Below, one piece after another: positions 9,428 through 18,395 of a stretch of 55,432 nt of DNA. A model generated the notes under the pieces. That model saw only the letters and a list, made by a program, of their open reading frames with translations. It made no database searches and was not told where the DNA came from. The stretch comes from Nostoc sp. RI_552 (GTDB lineage Bacteria; Cyanobacteriota; Cyanobacteriia; Cyanobacteriales; Nostocaceae). The stretch is taken from contig WGNO01000067.1 of assembly GCA_016124525.1 (NCBI GenBank), forward strand, positions 1 to 55,432, written 5' to 3'. How positions within the stretch are numbered: the first letter of the stretch is position 1; every line of letters begins with the position of its first letter. The translations under genes and the position numbers were made by a program.

Positions 9428-10441
9428 ATGATGATGGAAGTTCTATTTAAGATCATTCGGCAGCAACAAAATTCCTCTGCTGTTGTACAAACTTACCTGT
9501 TAGAGGTGGATTCAGGGAATACAATCTTGGATTGCCTGAATCGAATTAAGTGGGAAAAAGATGGAACGCTAGCTTTTCGTAAAAATTGTCGCAACACCAT
9601 TTGTGGTAGCTGTGCAATGCGAATTAATGGGCGTTCGGCTTTAGCTTGTAAAGAAAATGTTGGTAGTGAACTGGCCAGATTCTCACAAATCCAAAGTGTC
9701 GAGAATCAGTCCAACACTATTCAGGAAATTACACTAGCTCCTCTCGGTAATATGCCCGTAATTAAAGATTTGGTAGTGGAGATGAGTAGTTTCTGGAATC
9801 ATCTAGATGCAGTAGCTCCTTATGTCAGTACAGCAGCGCGAAAGGTTCCAGAAAGAGAATTTTTACAAACACCACTGGAGCGATCGCTTCTTGATCAGAG
9901 TGGCAATTGTATCATGTGTGGTGCTTGCTATTCTGAATGTAATGCTCGTGAAGTTAATTCAAATTTTGTCGGTCCCCACGCTTTGGCTAAAGCATATCGC
10001 ATGGTAGCCGATTCTCGTGATACTCAAACTGAAAATCGCTTAGAAAGTTATAACGAAGGTACTCAAGGTGTTTGGGGTTGTACTCGTTGTTTTTACTGTG
10101 ATTCAGTTTGTCCTATGGGGGTAGCACCTTTAGAGCAAATCACGAAAATTAAACAAGACATTCTTGAACGTAAACAAGCCAAAGACAGTCGCTCAATTCG
10201 CCACCGCAAAGTATTAGTAGATTTGGTGAAACAAGGTGGTTGGATTGATGAACGTCAATTTGGCTTACAAGTGGTGGGTAACTACTTTCGAGACTTGAAA
10301 GGATTACTCAGTCTTGCACCTCTTGGCTTACGGATGATCCTCCGGGGTAAATTCCCATTATCCTTTGAACCTTCTCAAGGTACTCAAGAAGTGCGATCGC
10401 TGATTGAATCAGTACAGCAAAAAGTGGAAAGTAAAAACTAG
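9428..10441 (+). CDS. sdhB: Succinate dehydrogenase/fumarate reductase iron-sulfur subunit
   Basis: Electron-transfer subunit feeding succinate electrons into the quinone pool. The N-terminal plant-type [2Fe-2S] domain has Cys in CRNTICGSCAMRINGRSALAC. The C-terminal domain has CIMCGACYSEC and CTRCFYCDSVCPMG for the [4Fe-4S]/[3Fe-4S] clusters. At 337 residues it is longer than bacterial SdhB of about 240, with a C-terminal extension typical of cyanobacterial forms. Three ATGs in a row (9428, 9431, 9434) are candidate starts; a TTG at 9362 would add an unlikely N-terminus. No sdhA or sdhC lies beside it, so the subunit genes are dispersed. It runs convergently toward the TolB-like genes. Confidence 0.9.
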   Translation: MMMEVLFKIIRQQQNSSAVVQTYLLEVDSGNTILDCLNRIKWEKDGTLAFRKNCRNTICGSCAMRINGRSALACKENVGSELARFSQIQSVENQSNTIQEITLAPLGNMPVIKDLVVEMSSFWNHLDAVAPYVSTAARKVPEREFLQTPLERSLLDQSGNCIMCGACYSECNAREVNSNFVGPHALAKAYRMVADSRDTQTENRLESYNEGTQGVWGCTRCFYCDSVCPMGVAPLEQITKIKQDILERKQAKDSRSIRHRKVLVDLVKQGGWIDERQFGLQVVGNYFRDLKGLLSLAPLGLRMILRGKFPLSFEPSQGTQEVRSLIESVQQKVESKN

Positions 10442-10509
10442 GCAGTAAAAACTGGGGATGGGGAGAGAAGAAATTACAATACTAGTCTTGAGTCGTTAGC
10501 TTCTCACCC

Positions 10510-11040
10510 CTAACGGGGATCTTGAGCTATATTCAACCTTGCTCCCGATTTTTCATAAACTAAAATATCCCATTGTCCATTGTTACTATACTCAAAAGCA
10601 ATCCTCTGACCATCAGCGCTAACAGTGGGATTACGGACTTCTGCTTGCAGATTACTAGTTAAATTTCTGGATTGTCTGGTTTCTCGATCATAGAGAAAAA
10701 TAGTAGATCGCCCTTCACGACTAGCAGCAAAAACAATATAGCGACCATTTTCAGCAACACTGGGATGAGAGGTGATCGTATCTAAAGAATTTAAACCTGA
10801 TATATCTACCAAACTACGAGTTACTGTGTCAAACATGTAAACATCTTGGCTACCCCGGCGATCGCTAGTAAAGACAATATGTCTCCCAGAAATTTGCGGA
10901 TTTAGTTCTGAAGCTCGACTGTTAAGACTTCGACCACCAGGGTCAAAGGGATAGTTGACCAGGCGGGGATAGCCGACACAGCCACCCAATAAGCCCAAGT
11001 TAGCGACAAATATAGGGATAAAAATATTTTTATGAATCAT
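10510..11040 (-). CDS. TolB-like beta-propeller lipoprotein, copy 1
   Basis: A 176-residue exported lipoprotein. The signal peptide ends in the lipobox LLGGC (about residues 17-21). The mature part has three TolB/PD40-type blades, each with the pattern xGRxIVFxSxRxGxxDxYxxD (e.g. SGRHIVFTSDRRGSQDVYMFD). That is only about half of a six-bladed propeller, so it may dimerise or pair with its sister protein. The adjacent upstream gene encodes a related protein in the same arrangement. TolB-like domains bind proteins or sugars at the envelope; the partner is unknown. Confidence 0.82.
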   Translation of the reverse strand: MIHKNIFIPIFVANLGLLGGCVGYPRLVNYPFDPGGRSLNSRASELNPQISGRHIVFTSDRRGSQDVYMFDTVTRSLVDISGLNSLDTITSHPSVAENGRYIVFAASREGRSTIFLYDRETRQSRNLTSNLQAEVRNPTVSADGQRIAFEYSNNGQWDILVYEKSGARLNIAQDPR

Positions 11041-11113
11041 GTCACAAGACTAGCAACTTATCACTAACCACAAATATGACATAGTTTTTTTACCGTTTTC
11101 CCATTTCCCTGAT

Positions 11114-11683
11114 TTATGGCAGTACAGGAGAGGTGTTGACAGTTGCACCATTGGGAATATCTAACTCAATATTTGGTCCCCGGTCTAAAACTTCAATATC
11201 CCACTGACCACGGCTAGCGGTTTCAAAAACAACATAACGTCCATCCATACTAATACCAGGACTTCTGATCCAGCCGCGATAAGTGGGGGTGATAATTTGT
11301 GACTTTTGCGTAGAGCGATCATAAAGTGCCACTACGGGTCTACCTTGGTCGCTGGTCAGATAAGCAAGATAACGCCCGTTGTAACTCAAACTCGGACTTT
11401 CAGCAATGGTTTGGGGTCTATTTAAACCTGGTGTGCGAACCAATCGTTGTTCTGTCAAATCATAAAGCAACAGTTGGTGACCACCATTGCGATTAGATAC
11501 AAAAGCTAAAAAGCGCCCATTTCCACTTAAGGCTGGTTGCTCTTCAGTGTAGCGACTGTTAAGGGAAGTAGACCCTACGGGTATTTCGTTAGGACTGCAA
11601 GATAACAATAAACTAGTAATGCTGAAAATTAGGCTCCAGTGAATTGGTATTTGGAGCCAAAATCTGGGCGTAAATCTTTTCAC
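11114..11683 (-). CDS. TolB-like beta-propeller lipoprotein, copy 2
   Basis: A 189-residue sister of the downstream gene (73-base gap, same strand), probably from tandem duplication. GTG start, then a hydrophobic signal with lipobox LLLSC. It too has about three TolB/PD40 blades (e.g. NGRFLAFVSNRNGGHQLLLYD, then YNGRYLAYLTSDQGRPVV). Both proteins share a SLNSR motif just after the lipobox and the order of blades, but are clearly diverged. Likely co-transcribed with copy 1 and possibly a heteromer forming one propeller; that is inference. The ycf66 gene lies upstream on the same strand. Confidence 0.82.
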   Translation of the reverse strand: MKRFTPRFWLQIPIHWSLIFSITSLLLSCSPNEIPVGSTSLNSRYTEEQPALSGNGRFLAFVSNRNGGHQLLLYDLTEQRLVRTPGLNRPQTIAESPSLSYNGRYLAYLTSDQGRPVVALYDRSTQKSQIITPTYRGWIRSPGISMDGRYVVFETASRGQWDIEVLDRGPNIELDIPNGATVNTSPVLP

Positions 11684-11730
11684 CTGAATTGTTTTCCATC
11701 CCCTCCAGACCTAATGCTTACGCACAAGTA

Positions 11731-12636
11731 TTAAATAGTACCTTCATCCAAATCACTGGAATTATCGGGCTCTTGATTGGGCTTTTCAATGGGGTTATAT
11801 GGTACATATTCAGTTGATATTACATCATCCTCAGGGGTTCTCCGTGAACTTAAGTCGGCAGGTGGGCGGCGCTTTTTGGGTCGAGAAGGAATATCCTGGT
11901 CGCGGGGATCTGGGCGGAGTGGTCTATCAGTACCACGACGAGAGGATTTTCTCACTTCTCCACTGGGACTACCCCAATCATCAATTTGCTGATTAGAAGC
12001 ACCCCAATCTTCTTGTGGAAAACTTTCAGTGCTGCGACTCACAGGACCGCCAGAACCAGGACGTCGCTTTCTGTCTCCCGTTTCTGGTCTTTCTCTACTG
12101 CTGCGGCGTTCTGCACGGCGGGGTGGTTGTTCCTCATAGTAGTCATCACGAGAAGAACGAGTATCCCTGCTACCGCGAATGCGAGGACGGACTGGTGGTT
12201 CTTCTTCTTCATAAGGTAGTGGTTCTAAATCTTCGTCTACCTCAGCCTGATATCCTCTCCGATTGTAGGAATAATTTCTGCTTACCTCTCGCTCTTCATC
12301 GACAATGGGAGTATTACGTTTAGCTTGTTGAGTAGCTATACCTCGCAAACGAATACTTTCCACTGCAAAGAAGACGGTTGAACCGACTAAAAGTAACTGA
12401 CCAAATTGCAAAATTGGATCTAAACGCCATCCTTGAAAAACGAGAATGAAGCCACAGAGTAAGCCCACAGCTGCAAAAAAGATATCTTGATCTCGTGACA
12501 GTTCTGGACGCACAGTGCGGAGAAAATACAGTGCTGCCCCAGACACAGCCAGGAAAATTCCTAGAATACTGGCTGAGTTCGTCCCAAAATTGACTTGCGC
12601 CAGAACGCTGGCTGAGTTCAGCCCCAAATTTATCAT
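11731..12636 (-). CDS. ycf66: Ycf66 family protein
   Basis: A 301-residue protein of the Ycf66 family, conserved in cyanobacteria and some plastids, function not established. The N-terminal third contains the conserved membrane part with about three spans (residues about 20-100), including FLRTVRPELSRDQDIFFAA and the LVFQGWRLDPILQFGQ motif. The rest is a long disordered tail rich in Arg, Ser, Asp, Glu and Pro, ending in an acidic stretch. ATG with GGAAAAG just upstream. psbX lies 369 bases upstream on the same strand, an association that suggests a photosynthetic membrane role. Confidence 0.88.
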   Translation of the reverse strand: MINLGLNSASVLAQVNFGTNSASILGIFLAVSGAALYFLRTVRPELSRDQDIFFAAVGLLCGFILVFQGWRLDPILQFGQLLLVGSTVFFAVESIRLRGIATQQAKRNTPIVDEEREVSRNYSYNRRGYQAEVDEDLEPLPYEEEEPPVRPRIRGSRDTRSSRDDYYEEQPPRRAERRSSRERPETGDRKRRPGSGGPVSRSTESFPQEDWGASNQQIDDWGSPSGEVRKSSRRGTDRPLRPDPRDQDIPSRPKKRRPPADLSSRRTPEDDVISTEYVPYNPIEKPNQEPDNSSDLDEGTI

Positions 12637-13005
12637 TGTTCTTTTCCAAATATCAAATCTATGTTAACGAGTCACACTTAAAATCACTACTCTAATCAGA
12701 CACAATATGCACAATATATTTAAGCTTCAAAGCCTAGGGCAAGGTCAGCTTCTCAAGCTATTCAGCGCCAGCTAAAAAAGCCGATGTCTGTCAACTTAGT
12801 ATACCTTGTCCTCAGTGAGAAGACTTTCTGCTTTTGGCACAATGTAGGTAAACTGCTGCACATTTAACTAGCATAGCTAAGGTAGGTAAGATGCCGACCT
12901 GACAAGACATTGACAAAATCTAGCTATGCACATTAGATGAGTTTTAGCGCCAATAGCTGACAGACAATCGGTGGGAGATGAGAGTCAAACCGACTCTACC
13001 AAGAA
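12637..13005. promoter_or_regulatory. Spacer between psbX and ycf66
   Basis: No gene seen in 369 bases. Directly after the psbX stop (reading minus) is a short hairpin AGAGTC-AAACC-GACTCT at 12981-12997 that could mark the end of the psbX message, although no T-run follows. The ycf66 promoter presumably lies in the remainder. Confidence 0.4.
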
Positions 13006-13125
13006 TTATGAACGCTGAATTTTATCTTTTTGGCTAATGAAAATCAGCCCAACTGTAGCGGGTAGTACTACAATCGCAGCACCCCAAACCAAACTCCAAA
13101 GAAAATTTGCTAATGAAGGCGTCAT
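13006..13125 (-). CDS. psbX: Photosystem II protein PsbX
   Basis: A 39-residue single-span subunit of photosystem II found by direct reading of the minus strand. It begins [16 protein letters not shown], has one membrane helix (about residues 10-31) and a short polar tail SQKDKIQRS facing the other side. PsbX sits at the periphery of the PSII core near cytochrome b559 and affects QB-site quinone exchange. Length and N-terminal motif match the cyanobacterial family. It is transcribed toward ycf66. Too short for most gene finders. Confidence 0.92.
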   Translation of the reverse strand: MTPSLANFLWSLVWGAAIVVLPATVGLIFISQKDKIQRS

Positions 13126-13330
13126 TGTTCTAAACCTTTTTTTTTACACACTTCATCATAATTCTAATATGGTGTCTTACCAAAAAAAGTCCTTCCCAAC
13201 GGAGTGCTGAATGAAAAAAGGTGTCCTTGGTGTAATTAGTTAAAATTAAAGAGAGAATACTTAACAAAGCTGCGAATTTGCAGGCTTTAACCTAAATTCT
13301 TTCTTAGTTTACAAATAGTAGCTCAAACTA

Positions 13331-13624
13331 ATGACTGGTGTTAACCTGACTGTTTGGATTCTCGGTCCTGTGTTGGGACTGATGATATTTTTGTTTATTT
13401 TCCGCATCATTCTCACTTGGTATCCACAAGTAGACCTGAATCGTTTCCCTTTTAATCTTATAGCTTGGCCGACTGAACCCTTTTTAGTGCCATTGCGAAA
13501 GTTAGTACCACCCATAGGTGGGGTAGATATTACCCCTATTCTCTGGGTAGGAATTTTCAGCCTAACCAGGGAAATTCTTCTCGGTCAGCAAGGATTACTC
13601 ACCATGATGAATCGTTTAAATTAG
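13331..13624 (+). CDS. ycf19: YggT/Ycf19 family membrane protein
   Basis: A 97-residue membrane protein with two hydrophobic segments (about residues 10-31 and 66-84) joined by the family motif TWYPQVDLNRFPF...PTEPFLVPLRKLVPPIGGVD. The YggT/Ycf19 (CCB3) family takes part in cytochrome b6f heme attachment in plastids and in division or nucleoid distribution in cyanobacteria; the exact role here is not determined by sequence. ATG at 13331. It runs convergently with accC. Confidence 0.88.
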   Translation: MTGVNLTVWILGPVLGLMIFLFIFRIILTWYPQVDLNRFPFNLIAWPTEPFLVPLRKLVPPIGGVDITPILWVGIFSLTREILLGQQGLLTMMNRLN

Positions 13625-13754
13625 GGCTGAGGAAGTAGATTTCCTTGACCGAGAAGGGAATGGGGGAAAGTATCTCACCTTTCCCTGCAAGGGTGGGAGA
13701 CCTGAGTTGGCAAAACTTGGTAGTCTCTATTCCCCATTCCCCACTTTCTAATTC

Positions 13755-15098
13755 CTAAAGATTCATCTCCTGGATAAAATTCGTGTAGACATTACCTTGC
13801 AAAAATTGTGGATTTTCCATGATTTTTTGATGAAATCCAATGGTAGTAGGAAGTCCGGTAATGGCACATTCTCGTAGTGCCCGTTTCATGCGGTGAATGG
13901 CAGTAGCGCGGTCTGGACCCCAGACAATTAATTTACCAATTAGGGAATCATAATAGGGGGGGATTTGGTAATCAGTGTAAACATGAGAGTCAATGCGGAC
14001 ACCGGGACCACCAGGTGGAAGATAGCCACTAATTCGTCCAGGTGCGGGGCGAAAGTCATGGTCAGGGTCTTCAGCATTAATTCTGCATTCGATAGCATGA
14101 CCCCGCAAGATTACTTGGTCTTGGGTAATTCTTAATCTTTCCCCTTGGGCAATGCGGATTTGCTCGGCAACTAAGTCTATTCCTGTAATCATCTCTGTGA
14201 CGGGATGCTCAACTTGAATCCGCGTATTCATTTCCATAAAGTAGAACTTACCAGACCTATCTAAAAGAAACTCAATTGTGCCAGCCCCAGTAAAGTTGAT
14301 AAACTGAGCAGCTCTGACAGCAGCTTGTCCCATTTTTTCTCTTAGTTCTGGGTCAAGTGCATGACTGGGAGCTTCTTCTAATAATTTTTGATTGCGGCGC
14401 TGAATTGAACAGTCTCTTTCACCCAAGTGGATAACGTTACCGTAATTATCTGCCAAAATTTGAAATTCAATGTGGCGTGGACGTTCAATAAATTTTTCTA
14501 TATAAACGCCAGAATTGCCAAAGGCTGCTCCGGCTTCTCCTTGAGCAGCTAAGAAAAGTTTGACAAATTCACTTTCAGAACGCACTAAACGCATTCCTCT
14601 GCCACCACCACCAGCAGTAGCTTTGATCATGACTGGATAATCCATCTGCTTGGCAATTAGCAATCCTTCTTGTTCGGATTCTACCAACCCATAACTACCT
14701 GGCACAGTTGGTACTAAAGCTTTCTGCATGGTTTCTTTGGCAGTGGATTTGTCCCCCATCAGCCTGATGGCTTCGGGAGTCGGCCCGATAAAAGCAATAT
14801 GATGGTCAGCACAGATTTCTGCAAATCTGGCATTTTCTGATAAAAATCCATAACCAGGATGAATGGCGGTGGCATTACGTGTCAATGCCGCAGCAATAAT
14901 GTTAGGAATATTCAAATAACTTTTACTGCTTGCAGGCTCGCCAATACAAACCGCCTCATCGGCAAGTTGGACGTGGAGAGCATTCCGGTCAACGGTTGAG
15001 TGAACCGCAACTGTCGCGATTCCCATTTCTTCACAGGCTCGGAGAATGCGAAGGGCGATTTCTCCCCGATTGGCAATTAATATTTTGTCAAACTTCAT
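13755..15098 (-). CDS. accC: Biotin carboxylase subunit of acetyl-CoA carboxylase
   Basis: ATP-grasp enzyme that carboxylates the biotin on AccB, the first step of fatty acid synthesis. At 447 residues it is standard. Visible landmarks are the N-terminal [17 protein letters not shown], the glycine-rich ATP loop [14 protein letters not shown] (about 159-172), the metal/catalytic block [19 protein letters not shown] and QVEHPVTE (about 280-305), and the C-terminal [19 protein letters not shown] start at 15098. No accB lies next to it, as is usual in cyanobacteria where acc genes are dispersed. Confidence 0.97.
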   Translation of the reverse strand: MKFDKILIANRGEIALRILRACEEMGIATVAVHSTVDRNALHVQLADEAVCIGEPASSKSYLNIPNIIAAALTRNATAIHPGYGFLSENARFAEICADHHIAFIGPTPEAIRLMGDKSTAKETMQKALVPTVPGSYGLVESEQEGLLIAKQMDYPVMIKATAGGGGRGMRLVRSESEFVKLFLAAQGEAGAAFGNSGVYIEKFIERPRHIEFQILADNYGNVIHLGERDCSIQRRNQKLLEEAPSHALDPELREKMGQAAVRAAQFINFTGAGTIEFLLDRSGKFYFMEMNTRIQVEHPVTEMITGIDLVAEQIRIAQGERLRITQDQVILRGHAIECRINAEDPDHDFRPAPGRISGYLPPGGPGVRIDSHVYTDYQIPPYYDSLIGKLIVWGPDRATAIHRMKRALRECAITGLPTTIGFHQKIMENPQFLQGNVYTNFIQEMNL

Positions 15099-15493
15099 TT
15101 TTTAGCTTCGATATTAGTACCAGTAGATAGTTATTGTCTCCCATCCCATTTACCACAATGCTTTCGCTTGATCTCAAATTATGACAGGAGTTGTTCTAGC
15201 TTTATCCTGAGCGGAGTTGAGAAAGGATTTGGCTGCCTGCCCTTAGGGATCTTAACTAGACTAACAATATTGCATCTGCTAGTCTGGAGCCAGTTTACCG
15301 AATTAAGCTTTGGTGACGGCAGTTTGCATCTAACTTGTACAGTGACTATCCACTATATTTTTGTCAGTCATATATCCTCTTTCCCGGCATTGGTACTTAC
15401 TTCCACTCAAATTTTTGATAACTTTTATGAAATTTAAGTATTTTCTCACTATCTTTATTCTTTTGTGCTATAGTTGATTCTTGGATAATAAAA
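15099..15493. other. Intergenic, nothing recognised
   Basis: About 395 bases between accC and tRNA-Leu. An 89-codon open frame crosses part of it, but it has no ribosome site and no familiar sequence. It should contain the promoters of accC (minus) and of the tRNA (plus). Confidence 0.4.
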
Positions 15494-15574
15494 GCGGATG
15501 TGGCGGAATTGGTATACGCGCACGCTTGAGGTGCGTGTGGCTTTGCCTTGCGAGTTCGAGTCTCGCCATCCGCA
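15494..15574 (+). tRNA. trnL-GAG: tRNA-Leu (anticodon GAG)
   Basis: A complete class II tRNA can be folded. The acceptor stem GCGGATG pairs with CATCCGC, the anticodon arm is CACGC-TTGAGGT-GCGTG with anticodon GAG, the long variable arm (TGGC/GCC) is typical of leucine, and the T-arm is GCGAG-TTCGAGT-CTCGC. The 3' CCA is not encoded; position 15574 is the discriminator A. It reads CUC and CUU codons. A strong terminator starts 12 bases later. Confidence 0.96.
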
Positions 15575-15585
15575 TTTTATGCGAC

Positions 15586-15613
15586 AAAAGGAGCCGCCAT
15601 GGCGGCTCCTTTT
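15586..15613 (+). terminator. Perfect 28-base palindromic terminator after tRNA-Leu
   Basis: AAAAGGAGCCGCCA followed immediately by its exact reverse complement, ending in a TTTT run and further T-rich sequence. The stem is very GC-rich and can act as an intrinsic terminator for the tRNA transcript. Because the palindrome is perfect and flanked by A and T runs, it may work in both directions. Confidence 0.85.
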
Positions 15614-15700
15614 GATTTTTTAAGTTTGTAGTTCTCAACTTCTGATTAGCAACAGAATTTTTGTGCTTTTATAGAGATAGGTGAACTTTTGTAAAGAACA

Positions 15701-16339
15701 TTGACTGCAACTTTTACAGCTACAAACAATTCAACATTACCAACAGCATGGCATCGCCTCACTCCGATTTGGCAAGGCGGAGAGCAAGTTGTCCAAAAAA
15801 GTTTGCCTCACTCACAGTTAGCACCGGCGTGGCAATTGTTACTTTTAGGTGATGGCTCTCCCACAAGGCATTTACAATTACTTACTGGTGAACCCACAGA
15901 GGTAGATGTCATTGATATGTCTTTGATTGGCATGAACTCAGATCATGCCCCTGACTTAATTAAAGCTGTACCAGGGCCGCGACTGCGGCGACAGGTGTGG
16001 TTACGTACTGCTTCAGGCCAGCGATTAGGTTATGCAACCTCATGGTGGGAAGCTAGTCATGTAGATGAATTTCTCCAAAATCGTTCACTACCAATTTGGG
16101 CAAGTTTAGCTCGCATCCGTACAGAGTTATATCGGGATATTCAAGGAATTTATTACGGCTACTCAGCCGCACTAGAGTTAGGTTTTGGGGTATCTGGCCC
16201 CTTCTGGGGTCGTCATTACTTGTTTTGGCATCACGGACGCCCCCTGACTTTAATATATGAAGTTTTTTCGCCCTATCTAAGCAAATATTTGGGAAGCTCA
16301 AAATTGATTTCCTCCCATGGAAAAGATCAAGCTACTTAG
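15701..16339 (+). CDS. Chorismate--pyruvate lyase (Ycf21-like)
   Basis: A 212-residue protein of the chorismate lyase family (PF01947, DUF98/Ycf21), which splits chorismate into 4-hydroxybenzoate and pyruvate, the first step toward the plastoquinone head group in cyanobacteria. The family blocks are visible: PGPRLRRQVWLRTASGQRL, the YATSWW pair, and the C-terminal FGVSGPFWGRHYLFWHHGR with the terminal LTLIYEVFSP. The start is TTG at 15701; no ATG fits the conserved N-terminus. It stands alone between the tRNA and the DUF3352 gene. Confidence 0.88.
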   Translation: MTATFTATNNSTLPTAWHRLTPIWQGGEQVVQKSLPHSQLAPAWQLLLLGDGSPTRHLQLLTGEPTEVDVIDMSLIGMNSDHAPDLIKAVPGPRLRRQVWLRTASGQRLGYATSWWEASHVDEFLQNRSLPIWASLARIRTELYRDIQGIYYGYSAALELGFGVSGPFWGRHYLFWHHGRPLTLIYEVFSPYLSKYLGSSKLISSHGKDQAT

Positions 16340-16538
16340 TATTAATTCAATTCAATAACAATTGAAATTCGTGTCAGTAGATTTGGGTCTACAATGCTGA
16401 TAACTTGCAGGTTTTTTAAGTTAGTTATACCCTCAAGGTACTGGGAATAATGAATGTATCCTAGAGGAATTTATCTTAGAGTGACTATCCAAGAAAACTT
16501 GTCTGCTCAGTTCAACAAAGGATGAGGTAAAGGTTTCG

Positions 16539-18293
16539 ATGACCCTGCCTATTTTGTCTGTTATAAAAAAGAAAATCAAGAAACCGTCTATACTGCTAAC
16601 ACTGTTTGCGGCTGGATTGTTAATTTGTGGGGGAAGTACTGCATACTGGTTTTTCACCCAGAATCAAACATCTTCTCAAGGCTTGCCAGTGGGTGCAAAT
16701 ATTATCCCTCAAGATGCCCTGTTTACTGTTTCCTTAACCACGGATAGCAAACAATGGCAAAAATTTCAGGATTTGGGCACAAGAGACACCCAAGCAGCAA
16801 TAAATCGGAATGTAGTCCAGTTAGTCCATCGGTTTCTAACTAATAATGGTTATGAATTTGAGAAAGATATCGCTCCTTGGGTAGGGGAGCAAGTCACCCT
16901 AGCAATTTTGTCCCCACCAACGATTCAACCTGCACTCAAACCAGTGGACAAGAACAGAGATGCTGCTGGGTCTCAACAGTCGATGGTGATAGTATTACCT
17001 GTGAAAAACCTAGAAGCGGCTAAAAGCATCTTGGCAGAACCCAAAGCCCTCAAACAAGGTCAATGGATAGACCACACCTATCAAGGAATTACCATTAAAC
17101 AAAGTAATAATCTGTCGGGGGAAAAGCTTTCAGTCGCATTACTAGATGAACGGTTTATAGTAATCACTGATCATCCCCAAGCAACAGAACGAGCAATTGA
17201 TACATACAAAGGTAAAGCATCCCTAGCAAGAGTGGCAGGTTTTGCAGATAATTTTGCCAAAATATCCAGTAATCGCTCCTTTGCTCAGTTTTATGTGAAT
17301 GTACCCATAGCTGCCAAAATAGCTGCTGCTACTCCTAACCGTCCTTTACCTGCTGAGGTTTTAGCTCAACTGCAAAATAACCAGGGTTTAGCAGGGTCTA
17401 TGACCTTGGAGTCGGAAGGAATACGCTTAAAGGGTATTTCTTGGCGAAATCCTCATAGTCAGCGTGTGCTTCAAGTGGAAAACAAAGCTGGGACAATGCA
17501 AAACCGTGTACCGGCGGAAACTTTGATGATGCTGTCTGGCGGAAACTTAAAACGGTTGTGGGAAGACTATGTTTTGACATCACAAAAAAATCCCCTCTCG
17601 CCTATATCACCAGAACAGCTGCGAGGTGGTGTCAAGTCTGTCACCCAAATGGATTTAGATCGGGATTTTCTCAGTTGGATGCAAGGTGAGTTTTCTATCT
17701 CGGTGATTCCCAATACTTCAAATGATGATTCTGATAAGGATTTTCGAGCAGGTTTGTTATTCATGGTACAAGCTAGGGATGCAGCCAAGGGGAAAAGCCT
17801 ACGCAAATCAGCTGAAGCATTTTTGAAAAAGCTGGATGAGGTGATGAAAAACCAATACCAGTTTCAAATTCAACCGAGTACAGTGGCGGGTAAACCAGTT
17901 GTTAACTGGATTACGCCCTTTAACACTTTAACCGCTAGCCGTGGCTGGTTAGATAAGGATATTGCTTTCTTGGTGGTGGGTGCTCCTATCACGGATAAAA
18001 TTCTCCCTAAACCCAATAAAACACTAGCTAGTACTTTGCCTTTTCAACAAACGGTTCCTCAAGAACTTAGTCCGGCAAATGGTCAGTTTTTCTTAGATAT
18101 GGAAACGGCTGTAAAAAAGTTTACTTTAAATACTGTATTTCCTAAGCAAGAAACTTTTTTAAAGGCAACACGTTCAATTGGGGTGACATCTGCTGTTAGT
18201 GATAATCGCAGTGTTCGCTACGACATTTTTATAATACTTAAAAAAGGTGACACTTCAGCGGTTTTGCCTTTTGGTGTGCCCAGTGCTAAATAG
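16539..18293 (+). CDS. DUF3352 domain-containing membrane-anchored protein
   Basis: A 584-residue protein with an N-terminal membrane anchor (about residues 18-40) after a lysine-rich start, then a large periplasmic or lumenal DUF3352 region. The family is common in cyanobacteria and its function is unknown. Features include the opening DALFTVSLTTDSKQWQKF and repeated PVKNLEAAKSIL-type segments. No catalytic motif is evident. ATG start with AAAGG seven bases upstream. ccsA follows with its chosen start about 100 bases downstream, so they may be co-transcribed. A link to cytochrome maturation is not supported by sequence. Confidence 0.85.
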   Translation: MTLPILSVIKKKIKKPSILLTLFAAGLLICGGSTAYWFFTQNQTSSQGLPVGANIIPQDALFTVSLTTDSKQWQKFQDLGTRDTQAAINRNVVQLVHRFLTNNGYEFEKDIAPWVGEQVTLAILSPPTIQPALKPVDKNRDAAGSQQSMVIVLPVKNLEAAKSILAEPKALKQGQWIDHTYQGITIKQSNNLSGEKLSVALLDERFIVITDHPQATERAIDTYKGKASLARVAGFADNFAKISSNRSFAQFYVNVPIAAKIAAATPNRPLPAEVLAQLQNNQGLAGSMTLESEGIRLKGISWRNPHSQRVLQVENKAGTMQNRVPAETLMMLSGGNLKRLWEDYVLTSQKNPLSPISPEQLRGGVKSVTQMDLDRDFLSWMQGEFSISVIPNTSNDDSDKDFRAGLLFMVQARDAAKGKSLRKSAEAFLKKLDEVMKNQYQFQIQPSTVAGKPVVNWITPFNTLTASRGWLDKDIAFLVVGAPITDKILPKPNKTLASTLPFQQTVPQELSPANGQFFLDMETAVKKFTLNTVFPKQETFLKATRSIGVTSAVSDNRSVRYDIFIILKKGDTSAVLPFGVPSAK

Positions 18294-18395
18294 AAAGTGC
18301 TGAGTGGGAAAAACCATGTCCGATCAGTCTCTAAGGGGATAGGATCAGAAAAGCGAGGATCATTATTTTCAAGAATCAACTGGGGAGAACACTTT

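Noticed and set aside
11777..12323. Several overlapping plus-strand frames inside ycf66
   Set aside because: Shadows created by the Arg/Ser/Pro-rich disordered tail; no independent evidence.
12320..12649. 109-codon minus frame overlapping the ycf66 start
   Set aside because: Alternative frame of the conserved Ycf66 membrane region; the Ycf66 frame explains the conservation.
15168..15437. 89-codon plus frame upstream of tRNA-Leu
   Set aside because: No ribosome site, no familiar motif, and it lies in the accC promoter region.
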